Positions 27,054-35,190 of a stretch of 64,000 nt of DNA are shown here, one piece after another. Position numbers and translations under genes: made by a program. The notes below the pieces were generated by a model. The model did not search any database. It saw only the letters and a program-made list of their open reading frames with translations, and was not told the DNA's origin. This DNA comes from Bacteroidota bacterium. Lineage in GTDB: Bacteria; Bacteroidota; Bacteroidia; Cytophagales; Cyclobacteriaceae. How positions within the stretch are numbered: the stretch's first letter is position 1; each line of letters begins with the position of its first letter. The stretch spans positions 1-64,000 of the forward strand of contig JACOSO010000074.1 in the NCBI GenBank assembly GCA_016178785.1, read 5' to 3'.

Positions 27054-27300
27054 TCACGAAAATAATGCCGAGACAAATTGAAAAATGAAACCCACGATTA
27101 GAATTCCGATACCAATCCTGACCATTTTCCGCTCTTTCCTCTCTTTTTCTTGGCCGCTCACGAGCCATTCAATATTGACATTGATTGTTCCTCCCTGTGG
27201 CTTTAGTTGGATGTGGTGTGTTAAGATAGAGAATGATTGCGGCAATAATATCTAAGGTTACACCAAGTAGGTTGAGAATTTCTAGCCAACTCCCGTTTAT
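27054..27300 (-). pseudogene. Decayed small two-helix membrane protein
   Basis: Two complementary halves lie in different frames. From ATA 27298-27300 one frame reads INGSWLEILNLLGVTLDIIA then AIILYLNTPHPTKATG, a membrane helix. The second continues GGTINVNIEWLVSGQEKERK and KMVRIGIGILIVGFIFQFVS to the TGA at 27054-27056, a second helix. Joining them near 27195-27200 needs a one-base shift. The only start in position is ATA, overlapping the upstream stop as ATAA where an intact gene would have ATGA. Both changes point to decay, though sequencing error could explain the shift. Confidence 0.5.
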
Positions 27301-27794
27301 TTTTTAGGAAAGACAAGTGCGATAAGAATAAGGACAAGTAGAATCAAATGATATTTTATTTTTGCCAATTGCTGTTTATGATGTAACACTAATTCCCCAT
27401 CAGTCATTTTTTCGTAACCATTTAGATTGGCTACTGGAATGAAGAATAAGAAAAAGAAAAATACGTTCAATATGTGCCAAGGTGTGCTTGTTGGTGGCTT
27501 ATTCTTGATGTGCTTCCAAATCGGAATTTGTGTTTTATAATAACGTGATATTGAAACTATGATTTTATATGTTACGATAAATATCGCAACATAAGAAATG
27601 AGAAATACAGCACTCTCCATCTCGATTTTGTTTGCTTTTAAATCTACCTTACCTAAGCCTGCAAGCATTAGTGAAAATATTGTCGGGAATAATATGAAAA
27701 AATATAGGCACCCGAAGTGATTTGGTCTGAACCAAAAGCCCGCATTTTTTCGGTATCGTTTAAAAATTGATTCGCCAAAAATTAATTTCAACAT
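27297..27794 (-). CDS. Hypothetical four-helix membrane protein
   Basis: A 165-residue membrane protein from ATG 27794. Hydrophobic helices are near 29-48, 62-82, 108-124 and 147-161, with the motif YYKTQIPIWKHIKNKPPTST between the second and third. No known domain is recognised. A TAACTTTG -7 box lies four bases upstream of the ATG. The downstream decayed small membrane gene overlaps its stop, so the two probably formed an operon. Confidence 0.6.
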   Translation of the reverse strand: MLKLIFGESIFKRYRKNAGFWFRPNHFGCLYFFILFPTIFSLMLAGLGKVDLKANKIEMESAVFLISYVAIFIVTYKIIVSISRYYKTQIPIWKHIKNKPPTSTPWHILNVFFFFLFFIPVANLNGYEKMTDGELVLHHKQQLAKIKYHLILLVLILIALVFPKK

Positions 27795-27798
27795 CAAC

Positions 27799-27806
27799 CA
27801 AAGTTA
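27799..27806 (-). promoter_or_regulatory. Putative -7 box (TAACTTTG) of the four-helix membrane protein gene
   Basis: On the minus strand TAACTTTG fits TAnnTTTG and is four bases from the ATG at 27794. No -33 element stands at 19-21 bases. The placement suggests a leaderless mRNA. Confidence 0.4.
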
Positions 27807-27995
27807 GCAAAGATGTAGCTATAGTTATTTCGGGGAAAATTTTAGATTGTATTTTGACTTGAAGCCTCTTTGGTCTTTCAATGTTCTTCACCCGCAAAAA
27901 TCCAAAGGAGATGGGTCGATGATGATTTGTTGATGAGATAATCGTTTTGGAGATTATTTCAGTAAGAGATTTTGAATCTCTGACTATCTTGGTGC

Positions 27996-28358
27996 ATGAG
28001 AAAAGAACTAGCCGCACAAAATGGCAACCGGAAAAAATTCAGGGCCGTATTTGCCCGCATCGGTAAGAAAGTAAATTACAAGGGCTATAGCGAGGAGACA
28101 ATCTTGTTAAAAAACATAGTCAGCATAGAAACTAACCAAGTAATGACAGACCATGTTTGGTTCGCTTTCACTAAGGGGTTTGAACAAGCCTTGCTCAAAG
28201 TAGGTGACTCAATTGAATTTGAAGCGAGGGTAAAAGAATATCGTAAAGGATATGTGAACAAAAATTACAAAATCGACAACTCCTCTAACGATTATAAGCT
28301 GAGTCATCCGACCAAGATCAGGAAGGTAGAAATTGGTACTCTTTCAAGTCGTGAATAA
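27996..28358 (+). CDS. Conserved hypothetical protein, possible nucleic-acid-binding fold
   Basis: A 120-residue soluble basic protein: KKFRAVFARIGKKVNYKGY, TILLKNIVSIETNQVMTDHV, GDSIEFEARVKEYRKGYV and LSHPTKIRKVEIG. The alternation of short strands with a G-D-x-I-x-F-x-A-R-V segment suggests a small beta-barrel of OB type. I recall similar proteins scattered in accessory and phage-like regions, but no function is known. The gene stands alone, convergent with the fucosidase gene across a perfect 16-base palindrome. Confidence 0.55.
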   Translation: MRKELAAQNGNRKKFRAVFARIGKKVNYKGYSEETILLKNIVSIETNQVMTDHVWFAFTKGFEQALLKVGDSIEFEARVKEYRKGYVNKNYKIDNSSNDYKLSHPTKIRKVEIGTLSSRE

Positions 28359-28431
28359 ATCATGAACATCCGAATCACCTTGCCCGTGGTCAGTGTTGCC
28401 ACCAATCACAAAACCCTAATTTTAGTATCCG

Positions 28432-28447
28432 CTGGTGAATTCACCAG
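28432..28447. repeat. Perfect 16-base palindrome between convergent genes
   Basis: CTGGTGAATTCACCAG reads the same on both strands. It lies between the stops of the 120-residue protein and the fucosidase, 16 bases from the latter. No T-run follows immediately, so it is not a classical terminator; it could be a binding site or form a small cruciform. Confidence 0.5.
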
Positions 28448-28463
28448 TGTTGAAGGTAGCTGT

Positions 28464-29876
28464 CTATCTTTCCTCACGATACACTCCAAACTCTGCAATG
28501 GATGGAGGTGTTGTAAATTCATCAATTAAAATTCTAACGCGACTGCTCTTCGTTCCATCAAACCGATGGATCTTTATTCGCCTGTTATTGTCGCTTGCCA
28601 AAATCAAATGCCAGGCTCCGTTGGCATAATATTGCAACCGATATTTTTTGATCGTTGCTTTTGACTCAGTAATCACGATCATGTTAAATTCTTTATCCTG
28701 ATCAAAGACTACTTCGTACCAGGGCTCACGCACCGATTTATTAGAGGTCCAAGCCGTAGTGAAATCATCATCATTGGCAAAATCCATAATCCACATATCA
28801 TCGCTCCAGCTTGAATTGCACGGTTGGTGTTTGGCGATATTGGAAGAAATCACAGGTGCATCCGCAGATTGTAATTTTGGCAAAGCTCCCTCATTTTTCC
28901 AGAGCTTTCCAATGGCTTGCAACTCTCTTAAAGCATTATCATCGATTCGCCCATCGCTATTGGGCGCCACATTCAAAATAAAGTTGCAAAAGACCTTATT
29001 CAGTGGGGCGATGTTGCCATTGACAAGTGAAGCTGCTGATTTTACCGGCTCAGCCGGGAACGATGTTTTCCAGAACCATGCCTTGTTAATGGGCAGACAA
29101 GAGAGTGCCGGAAGTTGATTACTCTCTTTAGAGATATGCTGCCCTGCACCTTGCTCGTATGATTTTATGTCTGTGTAAAACAATGCTTCCGGTGGATACT
29201 TCGCTGCATTTAAATCCATCACGAGGCAATTGGGTTGCAATGATTTCACATGAGAATAGATCTCTTCAAACGGAACATCATCGTACGAAATCCTTGACCA
29301 GGGAGCATCCCAGCCATCGATAACCAGCGCAGTGATTTCGCCATAGTTGGTAAGCAACTCGGTAAGTTGCGCCTTTATCATCTCGGTATGCTTTCGGGTA
29401 ATAAAACCGGGGCGCAGCTTGTGATGTGTATCCAGAATAGAATAGTAAAGCATTACTTTTAATCCATTGGCACGAAAAGCATCGGTATATTCTTTCACGA
29501 CATCGCGTTTCAACGGACTGTTCATCACATTGTAGTCGGTTGTTTTGGTCTCCCAGATACAAAAGCCACTGTGATGTTTCGTAGTAAGACAACCGTACGA
29601 CATGTTCGCAGTTTTCGCGGCAGTTGCCCACTGATTACAGTCAAGGTTGGCAGGATTAAAAATCGATGGCGGTGCTTCAGGGTCGGCCCAATCTTCATCC
29701 ATGAACGTTGGGATGTTGAAATGAATGAACATGCCAAAGCGAAGGTTAATAAATTCTTGTTGACGCTGAGCGAGATCTGAACCCTTTGACGTATGATGTT
29801 GTGCCGTTGTGAGTGTCGGCAACAGTGCAAGTACCAGGCTGACTATTAAATGTGATTTAGTTGTTAGTTTATTCAT
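28464..29876 (-). CDS. Alpha-L-fucosidase (GH29) with C-terminal F5/8-type C domain
   Basis: Exported retaining glycosidase of 470 residues. After a leader (about 1-26, ending TTAQ), the GH29 barrel shows RFGMFIHFN, the conserved TTKHHSGFCIWETK and LVIDGWDAPW, where D187 is the expected nucleophile. From about residue 345 a discoidin/F5/8-type carbohydrate-binding domain follows (WIMDFANDDDFTTAWTSNKS, then SRVRILIDEF). Likely periplasmic or surface-located, removing alpha-L-fucose from host or plant glycans. No SusCD or fucose genes are adjacent, although a FucP-type transporter lies about 25 kb away. Confidence 0.88.
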   Translation of the reverse strand: MNKLTTKSHLIVSLVLALLPTLTTAQHHTSKGSDLAQRQQEFINLRFGMFIHFNIPTFMDEDWADPEAPPSIFNPANLDCNQWATAAKTANMSYGCLTTKHHSGFCIWETKTTDYNVMNSPLKRDVVKEYTDAFRANGLKVMLYYSILDTHHKLRPGFITRKHTEMIKAQLTELLTNYGEITALVIDGWDAPWSRISYDDVPFEEIYSHVKSLQPNCLVMDLNAAKYPPEALFYTDIKSYEQGAGQHISKESNQLPALSCLPINKAWFWKTSFPAEPVKSAASLVNGNIAPLNKVFCNFILNVAPNSDGRIDDNALRELQAIGKLWKNEGALPKLQSADAPVISSNIAKHQPCNSSWSDDMWIMDFANDDDFTTAWTSNKSVREPWYEVVFDQDKEFNMIVITESKATIKKYRLQYYANGAWHLILASDNNRRIKIHRFDGTKSSRVRILIDEFTTPPSIAEFGVYREER

Positions 29877-29889
29877 AAGGATTAAATCT

Positions 29890-29960
29890 ATTCAATTCTT
29901 CAAAATACTTCAAATCCTTCGCAGCGCTTCACGTTGTCAGTTGTCACCGATCACAATTCT
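29890..29960. repeat. Intergenic word-repeat element, site 5
   Basis: Upstream of the fucosidase gene, CTTCAAA-type words are iterated (29896-29920) and followed by the tandem GTTGTCAGTTGTCA (29933-29946) and CCGATCACAA. A related string, GTCAGTGTTGCCACCAATCACAA (28390-28412), lies in the same orientation on the far side of the fucosidase gene, so the gene is flanked by imperfect direct copies. Confidence 0.4.
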
Positions 29961-29989
29961 CATTTCTTTCCTTCGAAAACCCTGATCGA

Positions 29990-30676
29990 TCATTTCAGCT
30001 CATCAAATTTCTGAACGATGTAGTTCAATTGCACTTTCTCAATCGGGTGAGGAGTATTTTGCAGCAACTCAAATTTGCCAAAGGGCAGCCATGCAGCAAC
30101 TTGCTTTGAAAAATCCAGATCGGCCATATCATCACGATCGCCCAATAAAATTTCGACTGGTGATTTTATTTTCTTGAATACATCTTCTGTTAGCAAAGGT
30201 TTTTGACCGAGGTCAAACATCATGTCTGCGGTTTTCTTCAAAACTTCTTTCCAATCATTGGGTGTATGTCGCTGTTGAAGCAATCGCGCGAAGGCTGGAA
30301 CTTTCTCCTCAATCTTTTCAGCATTCATCTTTTTGATCTCTTTATCTGCCGATGAAATGCTCCAGTCGAACTTGGTGCCCAGAGTAACAATCTTATCTAA
30401 TCGTTTTGGATGAAGATAAGCCAACCATAGCGCAACATAGCCACCCATGCTGTAACCAAAAATATCCGCCCTATTAATTTTTTCTTTATCTAACAATTCG
30501 AGTAAGTCATCAGCAAATACTTCAATGCCAAATCCATTTTTTGAAAATACGCGGCCACTATGGCCTGAAAAATTCAAAAGAAAAACTTTCCCTCCTTTTT
30601 CTTGAAGTTTATTCGCAAGCGGTTGAAGTTGAGAGCTGGAACCGAGTGCTCCGTGAAGTAAGATAATTGGATTCAT
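29990..30676 (-). CDS. Alpha/beta hydrolase
   Basis: A 228-residue cytoplasmic alpha/beta hydrolase from ATG 30676, which gives the opening NPIILLHGALGSSSQL containing the oxyanion HG. The nucleophile elbow is GYSMGG; an acid in LLGDRDDMAD and the histidine in QNTPHPIEKV complete the triad. The frame is open further upstream but that part overlaps arfB and is rejected. It resembles MenH/esterase-type small hydrolases; substrate unknown. It follows arfB by 10 bases and is probably co-transcribed. Confidence 0.88.
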   Translation of the reverse strand: MNPIILLHGALGSSSQLQPLANKLQEKGGKVFLLNFSGHSGRVFSKNGFGIEVFADDLLELLDKEKINRADIFGYSMGGYVALWLAYLHPKRLDKIVTLGTKFDWSISSADKEIKKMNAEKIEEKVPAFARLLQQRHTPNDWKEVLKKTADMMFDLGQKPLLTEDVFKKIKSPVEILLGDRDDMADLDFSKQVAAWLPFGKFELLQNTPHPIEKVQLNYIVQKFDELK

Positions 30677-30686
30677 AAACAATTCA

Positions 30687-31088
30687 TCAAAACCGACTTT
30701 GCCTCGACTTCTTTTTGTCGGAATGTTTTTTCTTTTTGTCGAGTCGAGACTGAACAGAAGATTTGGAGGGCTTCGTGGCTTTGCGTTTTTTTCTTTTAGC
30801 GAATGCTTTCTTGAGTAACTGATCAAGCTTAAGCAATGCCTCCTCTTTGTTTTGAAGTTGAGAGCGTTTATCCTGCGCAGAAAGTAGCAGTACTCCTTCG
30901 GTGGTAAGTCTGGAGGAAAGTTTTTGCAGGAGCAGGTCTTTCTCTTCGACAGTAAGCAAAGAAGAATCTTTTACATTCCATCGTAGCGTCACTTTTGTGT
31001 TCACCTTGTTCACGTTTTGACCACCAGGGCCGCTGCTGCGCGAAGTCGAAAATTCTAGTTCACCGCTTAGTATATTGGATGTAATCAT
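30687..31088 (-). CDS. arfB: Alternative ribosome-rescue peptidyl-tRNA hydrolase ArfB
   Basis: Releases stalled peptides on non-stop ribosomes. The 133-residue protein carries the GGQ catalytic loop in SRSSGPGGQNVNKVNTKVTL and a basic C-terminal tail (KAFAKRKKRKATKPSKSS and following) that inserts into the empty mRNA channel. The short length and lack of a codon-recognition domain separate it from RF1/RF2. Upstream gene of the alpha/beta hydrolase. Confidence 0.93.
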   Translation of the reverse strand: MITSNILSGELEFSTSRSSGPGGQNVNKVNTKVTLRWNVKDSSLLTVEEKDLLLQKLSSRLTTEGVLLLSAQDKRSQLQNKEEALLKLDQLLKKAFAKRKKRKATKPSKSSVQSRLDKKKKHSDKKKSRQSRF

Positions 31089-31134
31089 TATTACTCAAAG
31101 TAAATCATGGTTGCTGAGAGAACCAACATTTCTG

Positions 31135-32016
31135 TTAACCCTCCTTGCGAGTAAAGTTTTTCGATTGCCCCCAAAGCAAACTACCAATCACCATCAAAGC
31201 TCCGATTACTGTATACCTGGTGAATGGTTCCTTCAGCAGGAAAGATGCATAAACAAGCCCGAATATGGGGCACAAGAAAAGCCAGAGTGAAGCTTTCACC
31301 GGATCTTCTTTTAAAAGATGCAGCCATAACTGCACCGCCAATATAGATACCGGTACAACCAGCCAACCGAGCGACACCCAAAATCTGAAATCATATTGTG
31401 TGTGACCGCCTTCGAATAATAACGTGAAAGGCAATAGCAATATCCCTCCGATCAAAACCTGCCAGCCGTTGATGGTCATTCGTGAAAGTGTCCACGATAC
31501 GGAAGAGTAGTAGACGGCAGCAACCGAATAAGACAACATCGAAATGATGAGCAGCACTATTCCCAAAAAACTTGCGTATCCATTTTTTATGAGCGGGAAC
31601 GTAGCCACACCTACACCGGCAATTCCCAATGCAATACTCGCCCATTCGCGTGGAGCAATTTTTCTTTTAAGCCAAAGTGAGGTGATAATGCTTATCATCA
31701 AAGGATTCAGCGCGAGCATCAACGTGGTAATCCCCGCAGCCACTTCTTTTAATGCGATGATAAAAATACCGAGATATAAAGCAGTATTGAGTGCACCAAA
31801 GACAGTAAGCTGATACCATTCCTTATTGTTAGGAAGTTTACGGCCCTCTTGAAATAAGCTGAGCGTCAACAGCAGAATGCCAGCAAAAATAAAACGCGTA
31901 TTAAACAAAGTGAGTGGCTCTGACGACATTAGACCAAATTTCCCCGCCACAGAAGCAGACGACCAAAAAATGGCGAAGAGAAAACCGAAAATGATAAAGC
32001 GAGTAGGATGCTGCAA
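31135..32016 (-). CDS. EamA/DMT-superfamily transporter
   Basis: A 293-residue inner-membrane protein of ten helices made of two EamA repeats (about 8-135 and 150-280). Conserved features are PLTLFNTRFIFAGILLL in the first repeat, ALNPLMISIITSLWLKRKI, and LCPIFGLVYASFLLKEPFTR in the second. These proteins export or import metabolites such as amino acids or nucleosides, and substrate cannot be predicted. The frame begins with TTG 32016 as no ATG is in position. Confidence 0.87.
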   Translation of the reverse strand: MQHPTRFIIFGFLFAIFWSSASVAGKFGLMSSEPLTLFNTRFIFAGILLLTLSLFQEGRKLPNNKEWYQLTVFGALNTALYLGIFIIALKEVAAGITTLMLALNPLMISIITSLWLKRKIAPREWASIALGIAGVGVATFPLIKNGYASFLGIVLLIISMLSYSVAAVYYSSVSWTLSRMTINGWQVLIGGILLLPFTLLFEGGHTQYDFRFWVSLGWLVVPVSILAVQLWLHLLKEDPVKASLWLFLCPIFGLVYASFLLKEPFTRYTVIGALMVIGSLLWGQSKNFTRKEG

Positions 32017-32142
32017 GAAATAATTTTTGCTCTAAATCTAAATATTTCTTTTTTGGCAGGTCAGGTTACCAATAAGATTGAATAAGAATTGTAACCAAAT
32101 GGAGCGGAACTCGTCTTCTCGGAATACTGCAGCCTTTCGCTT

Positions 32143-32823
32143 ATGTACAAACCAAAGAACAAACTCGTCTGGACTGTCGCATTTTTTCTTACACTAATCG
32201 GAGTAGTGATCGTGACGAGACGCACATTTTTTTTAATTCCAGTTTTGCAAAACCGTTATGAACCAACTCCGCCACCTCCAGGGATGCCGAATTTTCCTGA
32301 AGAAGGATTTGTCAACAACCCCGTATTGACTTTGCTTCACATCTTACCTGCGCTCCTTTTCATTTTGTTTGGCTTACTTCAGTTTGTAAAAACCATTCGA
32401 ACGAAAAATCCTAGGTTTCACCGTTGGAACGGACGAGTGTTGCTAAGCCTTGGGGCGATCATTGGCGTTTCCGGAATTGTGATGGGGTTTAAAATGCCAA
32501 TCAGCGGAGTGAGCGAGACGGCAGCTACAACTTTATTCGGAACGTTATTCTTGTTTTCACTGACCAAAGCTTTCATCAGTATCCGTCAAAAGAAAATAGA
32601 GTTGCATCGCGAGTGGATGATCCGTGCATTTGCCATTGGCATGGCTGTAACCACCACAAGGCCGATTGTAGGAATCTTTTTTGCCACTAGCAGATTTACA
32701 GGTTTGACTCCACAGGATTTTTTTGGAACAGCACTGTGGATCGGCTTTACGTTGCATTTAATCCTAGCAGAAGTTTGGATTAACCGAACGAGGAGATTAA
32801 AATTTACTCTCCACTCGTCCTGA
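32143..32823 (+). CDS. DUF2306 membrane protein
   Basis: A 226-residue membrane protein with six or seven hydrophobic helices. Motifs include HILPALLFILFGLLQF, the RFHRWNGRVLL loop, GVSGIVMGFKMP and the E-x-HREWMIRAFAIG segment, together typical of DUF2306. Several histidines sit at helix ends (RFHRW, LHREW), as would suit a haem- or metal-binding role, but this is not established. Its 3' end overlaps the convergent AAA+ gene by 20 bases. Confidence 0.8.
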   Translation: MYKPKNKLVWTVAFFLTLIGVVIVTRRTFFLIPVLQNRYEPTPPPPGMPNFPEEGFVNNPVLTLLHILPALLFILFGLLQFVKTIRTKNPRFHRWNGRVLLSLGAIIGVSGIVMGFKMPISGVSETAATTLFGTLFLFSLTKAFISIRQKKIELHREWMIRAFAIGMAVTTTRPIVGIFFATSRFTGLTPQDFFGTALWIGFTLHLILAEVWINRTRRLKFTLHSS

Positions 32824-34612
32824 ACCCAATCTTCGGTTTCTCATTGACTTCTTTGATTTCAAATTCTTTCACGTCATCCAAAATAATTGTCTCCATCAGT
32901 TCTTTGGTACGCTCTTCTTTTTTCAAGGCTGCCAATCGCAAATTCTGGTTTTTCACTGATTCACCTACTACCTGGCGCACGGTTCGCGCATTGCCAAAAT
33001 GCTTATCGCGCTCTTCATATAGAAAAGCAAAATAGTTTTTCAAATGAATCTCTGCCGCTGCATCGGGTTTCACTCCTTCTTTGTTGAATAACGATTGCGC
33101 AATAGTGTGCATTTCATCAGATGAATAATCTTCAAAACCAAAATATTTATCAAACCTCGACTTCAATCCTGGATTTGAATTAATAAACTCACTCATGTTT
33201 TCAGTGTAACCTGCCACTATCACCCCAAATTTTCCACGTTGGTCTTCCATTCGCTTCAAAATAATTTGAACTGCCTCTGCTCCGAAATCATGTTGTGCTC
33301 CTTTCTCTTGTGCGAGAGAGTATGCTTCGTCTATGAAAAGTACTCCACCCATTGCTTCGTTGATTTTCTCATCAGTTTTGATGGCGGTCTGCCCAACATA
33401 ACCTGCCACGAGCCCGGCACGGTCAACTTCTATTAAATGTCCTTTCTCCAGAATACCAAGACCTCTGTAAATGCGTGAGAGAATGCGCGCCACCGTTGTC
33501 TTTCCTGTACCGGGATTTCCCGTAAATACGGTGTGTAAAGAAAACTTGTTGAGAATATCCTTTCCGGTTTCCTGATAGAAGCGCACCAATTTAACCATTT
33601 CGTTCACCTCTGTCTTTACGCTTTCCAAACCTGTGAGTGAATTCAACTCTGCCAAGCTTTCATTTAAAATATCTTCAAGGTTCTTGTTGGAAGAAGAGCC
33701 TGTTGAAGGTGCTGATGAGGGCTTGAAGAGTTGGGTAGTATCGGTAATCACGGCTGCCTGACCCTCATCGAAAGTTTCACCTACTTGAAAAGGAACAGTG
33801 GCAATCAGATTATCCATGAAAATTACTTCCATGGTATACGAATCGCTCTTCCATCTTCCGGGCGCATCTCCACCCCAACCCGGATTAAGTGTATAGATTT
33901 TTCCAGCCGTATTGGTTGTAATATAGGTGACATAAGAACTGCTTCCTTTGGGCTGCCCCGCTTTATCATAGAAGTTGAAAAATACTTCAGCGAAGTAATC
34001 TTTCTCGCTCTTGTTTTTGAAATTGAATTCAGCCCACACAAAACGCGTGTCTTTCTGGCTGAATTTTTTTAAGAATTTTTTCTGCGGAAGTGCGTATGCT
34101 TGCCCGTCTCCTTCGTAAAGCTTGATTGAGTCAATGTCGAAGAAAAGATTTTCACCGGGTTTTGCTTGTCCCACATCTTCCACATAAAATTTAGATTCCC
34201 CGACTTTTACCCCGTCAATATATCCTTCCCAAACGTAGTCGCCCTTGAACCAATATGTTCCCAGTGTGGCTTGTCCCCACGAATCGCGGATGTACACGAT
34301 GTTTTCATCTTTCAATATTTTTCTTTTCTGCTCTACATTGCAGAGTTCATTTTTCTGGCTGCCATGCACGTGAAAACATTTTAAATTGAACGTGGCGTCC
34401 CATTCCTCTTCATCAAAAAGCTTGTTGAAGAAAGAAAATTCAACACGCATGTAGCTGGTTTCATACCGATCATAAACCTTACGATATTTTTTGGTTGCGT
34501 CCGCCATCCACTCGTCTGATGAGTGGACTTTAATATCGCGGAATTTGTATTTAATAGGCATCTGCTTTGGCGTGTTTCCTTGAGGCAGGCCGCCTTCGTT
34601 ATTATCGGGCAT
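32804..34612 (-). CDS. AAA+ ATPase of the CbxX/CfxQ type with a duplicated N-terminal beta domain
   Basis: A 602-residue cytoplasmic protein. The C-terminal AAA+ module (about 325-590) has Walker A GNPGTGKT (365-372), Walker B GVLFIDEAY (423-431) and the pore-type segment DRAGLVAGYVGQTA of the CbxX/CfxQ/SpoVK group, which remodel protein partners. The N-terminal 300 residues hold two similar all-beta units, about 52-146 (YMRVEFSFFNK to SKFYVEDVG) and 189-278 (FVWAEFNFKNK to VPFQVGE), then a Ser-rich linker (298-310). No partner gene is obvious beside it. Role unknown. Confidence 0.8.
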   Translation of the reverse strand: MPDNNEGGLPQGNTPKQMPIKYKFRDIKVHSSDEWMADATKKYRKVYDRYETSYMRVEFSFFNKLFDEEEWDATFNLKCFHVHGSQKNELCNVEQKRKILKDENIVYIRDSWGQATLGTYWFKGDYVWEGYIDGVKVGESKFYVEDVGQAKPGENLFFDIDSIKLYEGDGQAYALPQKKFLKKFSQKDTRFVWAEFNFKNKSEKDYFAEVFFNFYDKAGQPKGSSSYVTYITTNTAGKIYTLNPGWGGDAPGRWKSDSYTMEVIFMDNLIATVPFQVGETFDEGQAAVITDTTQLFKPSSAPSTGSSSNKNLEDILNESLAELNSLTGLESVKTEVNEMVKLVRFYQETGKDILNKFSLHTVFTGNPGTGKTTVARILSRIYRGLGILEKGHLIEVDRAGLVAGYVGQTAIKTDEKINEAMGGVLFIDEAYSLAQEKGAQHDFGAEAVQIILKRMEDQRGKFGVIVAGYTENMSEFINSNPGLKSRFDKYFGFEDYSSDEMHTIAQSLFNKEGVKPDAAAEIHLKNYFAFLYEERDKHFGNARTVRQVVGESVKNQNLRLAALKKEERTKELMETIILDDVKEFEIKEVNEKPKIGFRTSGE

Positions 34613-34677
34613 AATGGTGCGGGTTGAGAAACTAATTTACGGAAATGGTAGATTGGTTGAAAATTGATTTACGAAAT

Positions 34678-35079
34678 CTAAATCTTCTTTTGTATCATCC
34701 ATTGATGGCCGAACGGATCAATAACGACCCCCTGTCGGTAGCCGTAGTCGTAATCCTGAACAGGATTGGTTACTCGCCCACCGGCAGCTTCAGCCATCTT
34801 TACCGCTTGGTGAGGATCAGCAACAAAAATCCCGATCAGTGAAGTAGCACCATTGAGCGTTTCGGGGCTTAGCTGCTTTGACTTCGAATTTTCTTCATGC
34901 AGATGGAACATTGCCCCATCAATTTCCATCTCGGCCACATGCACGCTGCCATCAGGGTTGCTCCACCTGCGCAGCTCAGTCGCGCCAAACGCTTTCTTGT
35001 AAAACTCCATCGCTGGCAAAACTATTTTGAGCGTCAGTTGGGGAGCAAAGTACGTAGATGAGATGGATGCATTTTTCAT
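34678..35079 (-). CDS. VOC-superfamily (PhnB/glyoxalase-like) protein
   Basis: A 133-residue protein with one vicinal-oxygen-chelate module: PQLTLKIVLPAMEFYKKAFG at the start, AEMEIDGAMFHLHEEN, and the closing YDYGYRQGVVIDPFGHQWMI. The end motif DPFGHQW is typical of PhnB/YycE-like proteins, often annotated as glyoxalase/bleomycin resistance. Metal-ligand positions are not clearly conserved, so catalysis is uncertain. It is divergent from the LuxR regulator across a word-repeat dyad. Confidence 0.82.
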   Translation of the reverse strand: MKNASISSTYFAPQLTLKIVLPAMEFYKKAFGATELRRWSNPDGSVHVAEMEIDGAMFHLHEENSKSKQLSPETLNGATSLIGIFVADPHQAVKMAEAAGGRVTNPVQDYDYGYRQGVVIDPFGHQWMIQKKI

Positions 35080-35100
35080 AATCTTTTCATTATGGCCGCG

Positions 35101-35181
35101 TTACAGATTACAAATTACAGATTTCAGATTAAAGGTTACACCACAAGCGATTTGTAATTTGTAATTTTCAATCTGCAAATT
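35101..35181. repeat. Intergenic word-repeat dyad, site 6
   Basis: The left arm iterates ATTACA/ATTTCAG words (35101-35130) and the right arm reads GATTTGTAATTTGTAATTTTCAATCTG (35149-35175). ATTACAAATTACA on the left is reverse-complemented in the right arm, making a long imperfect hairpin. It fills the gap between the divergent VOC and LuxR genes. Confidence 0.5.
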
Positions 35182-35190
35182 CCTTTTTTC

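Noticed and set aside
26923-27168. 81-codon minus-strand frame (starts MARERPRKREER).
   Set aside because: It is a shadow of the decayed two-helix membrane protein, whose helices in the other frames are far more protein-like.
27760-28017. 85-codon minus-strand frame upstream of the four-helix membrane protein.
   Set aside because: It overlaps the start of two better-supported genes and its -7 box, and shows no helix, domain or codon pattern typical of the neighbours.
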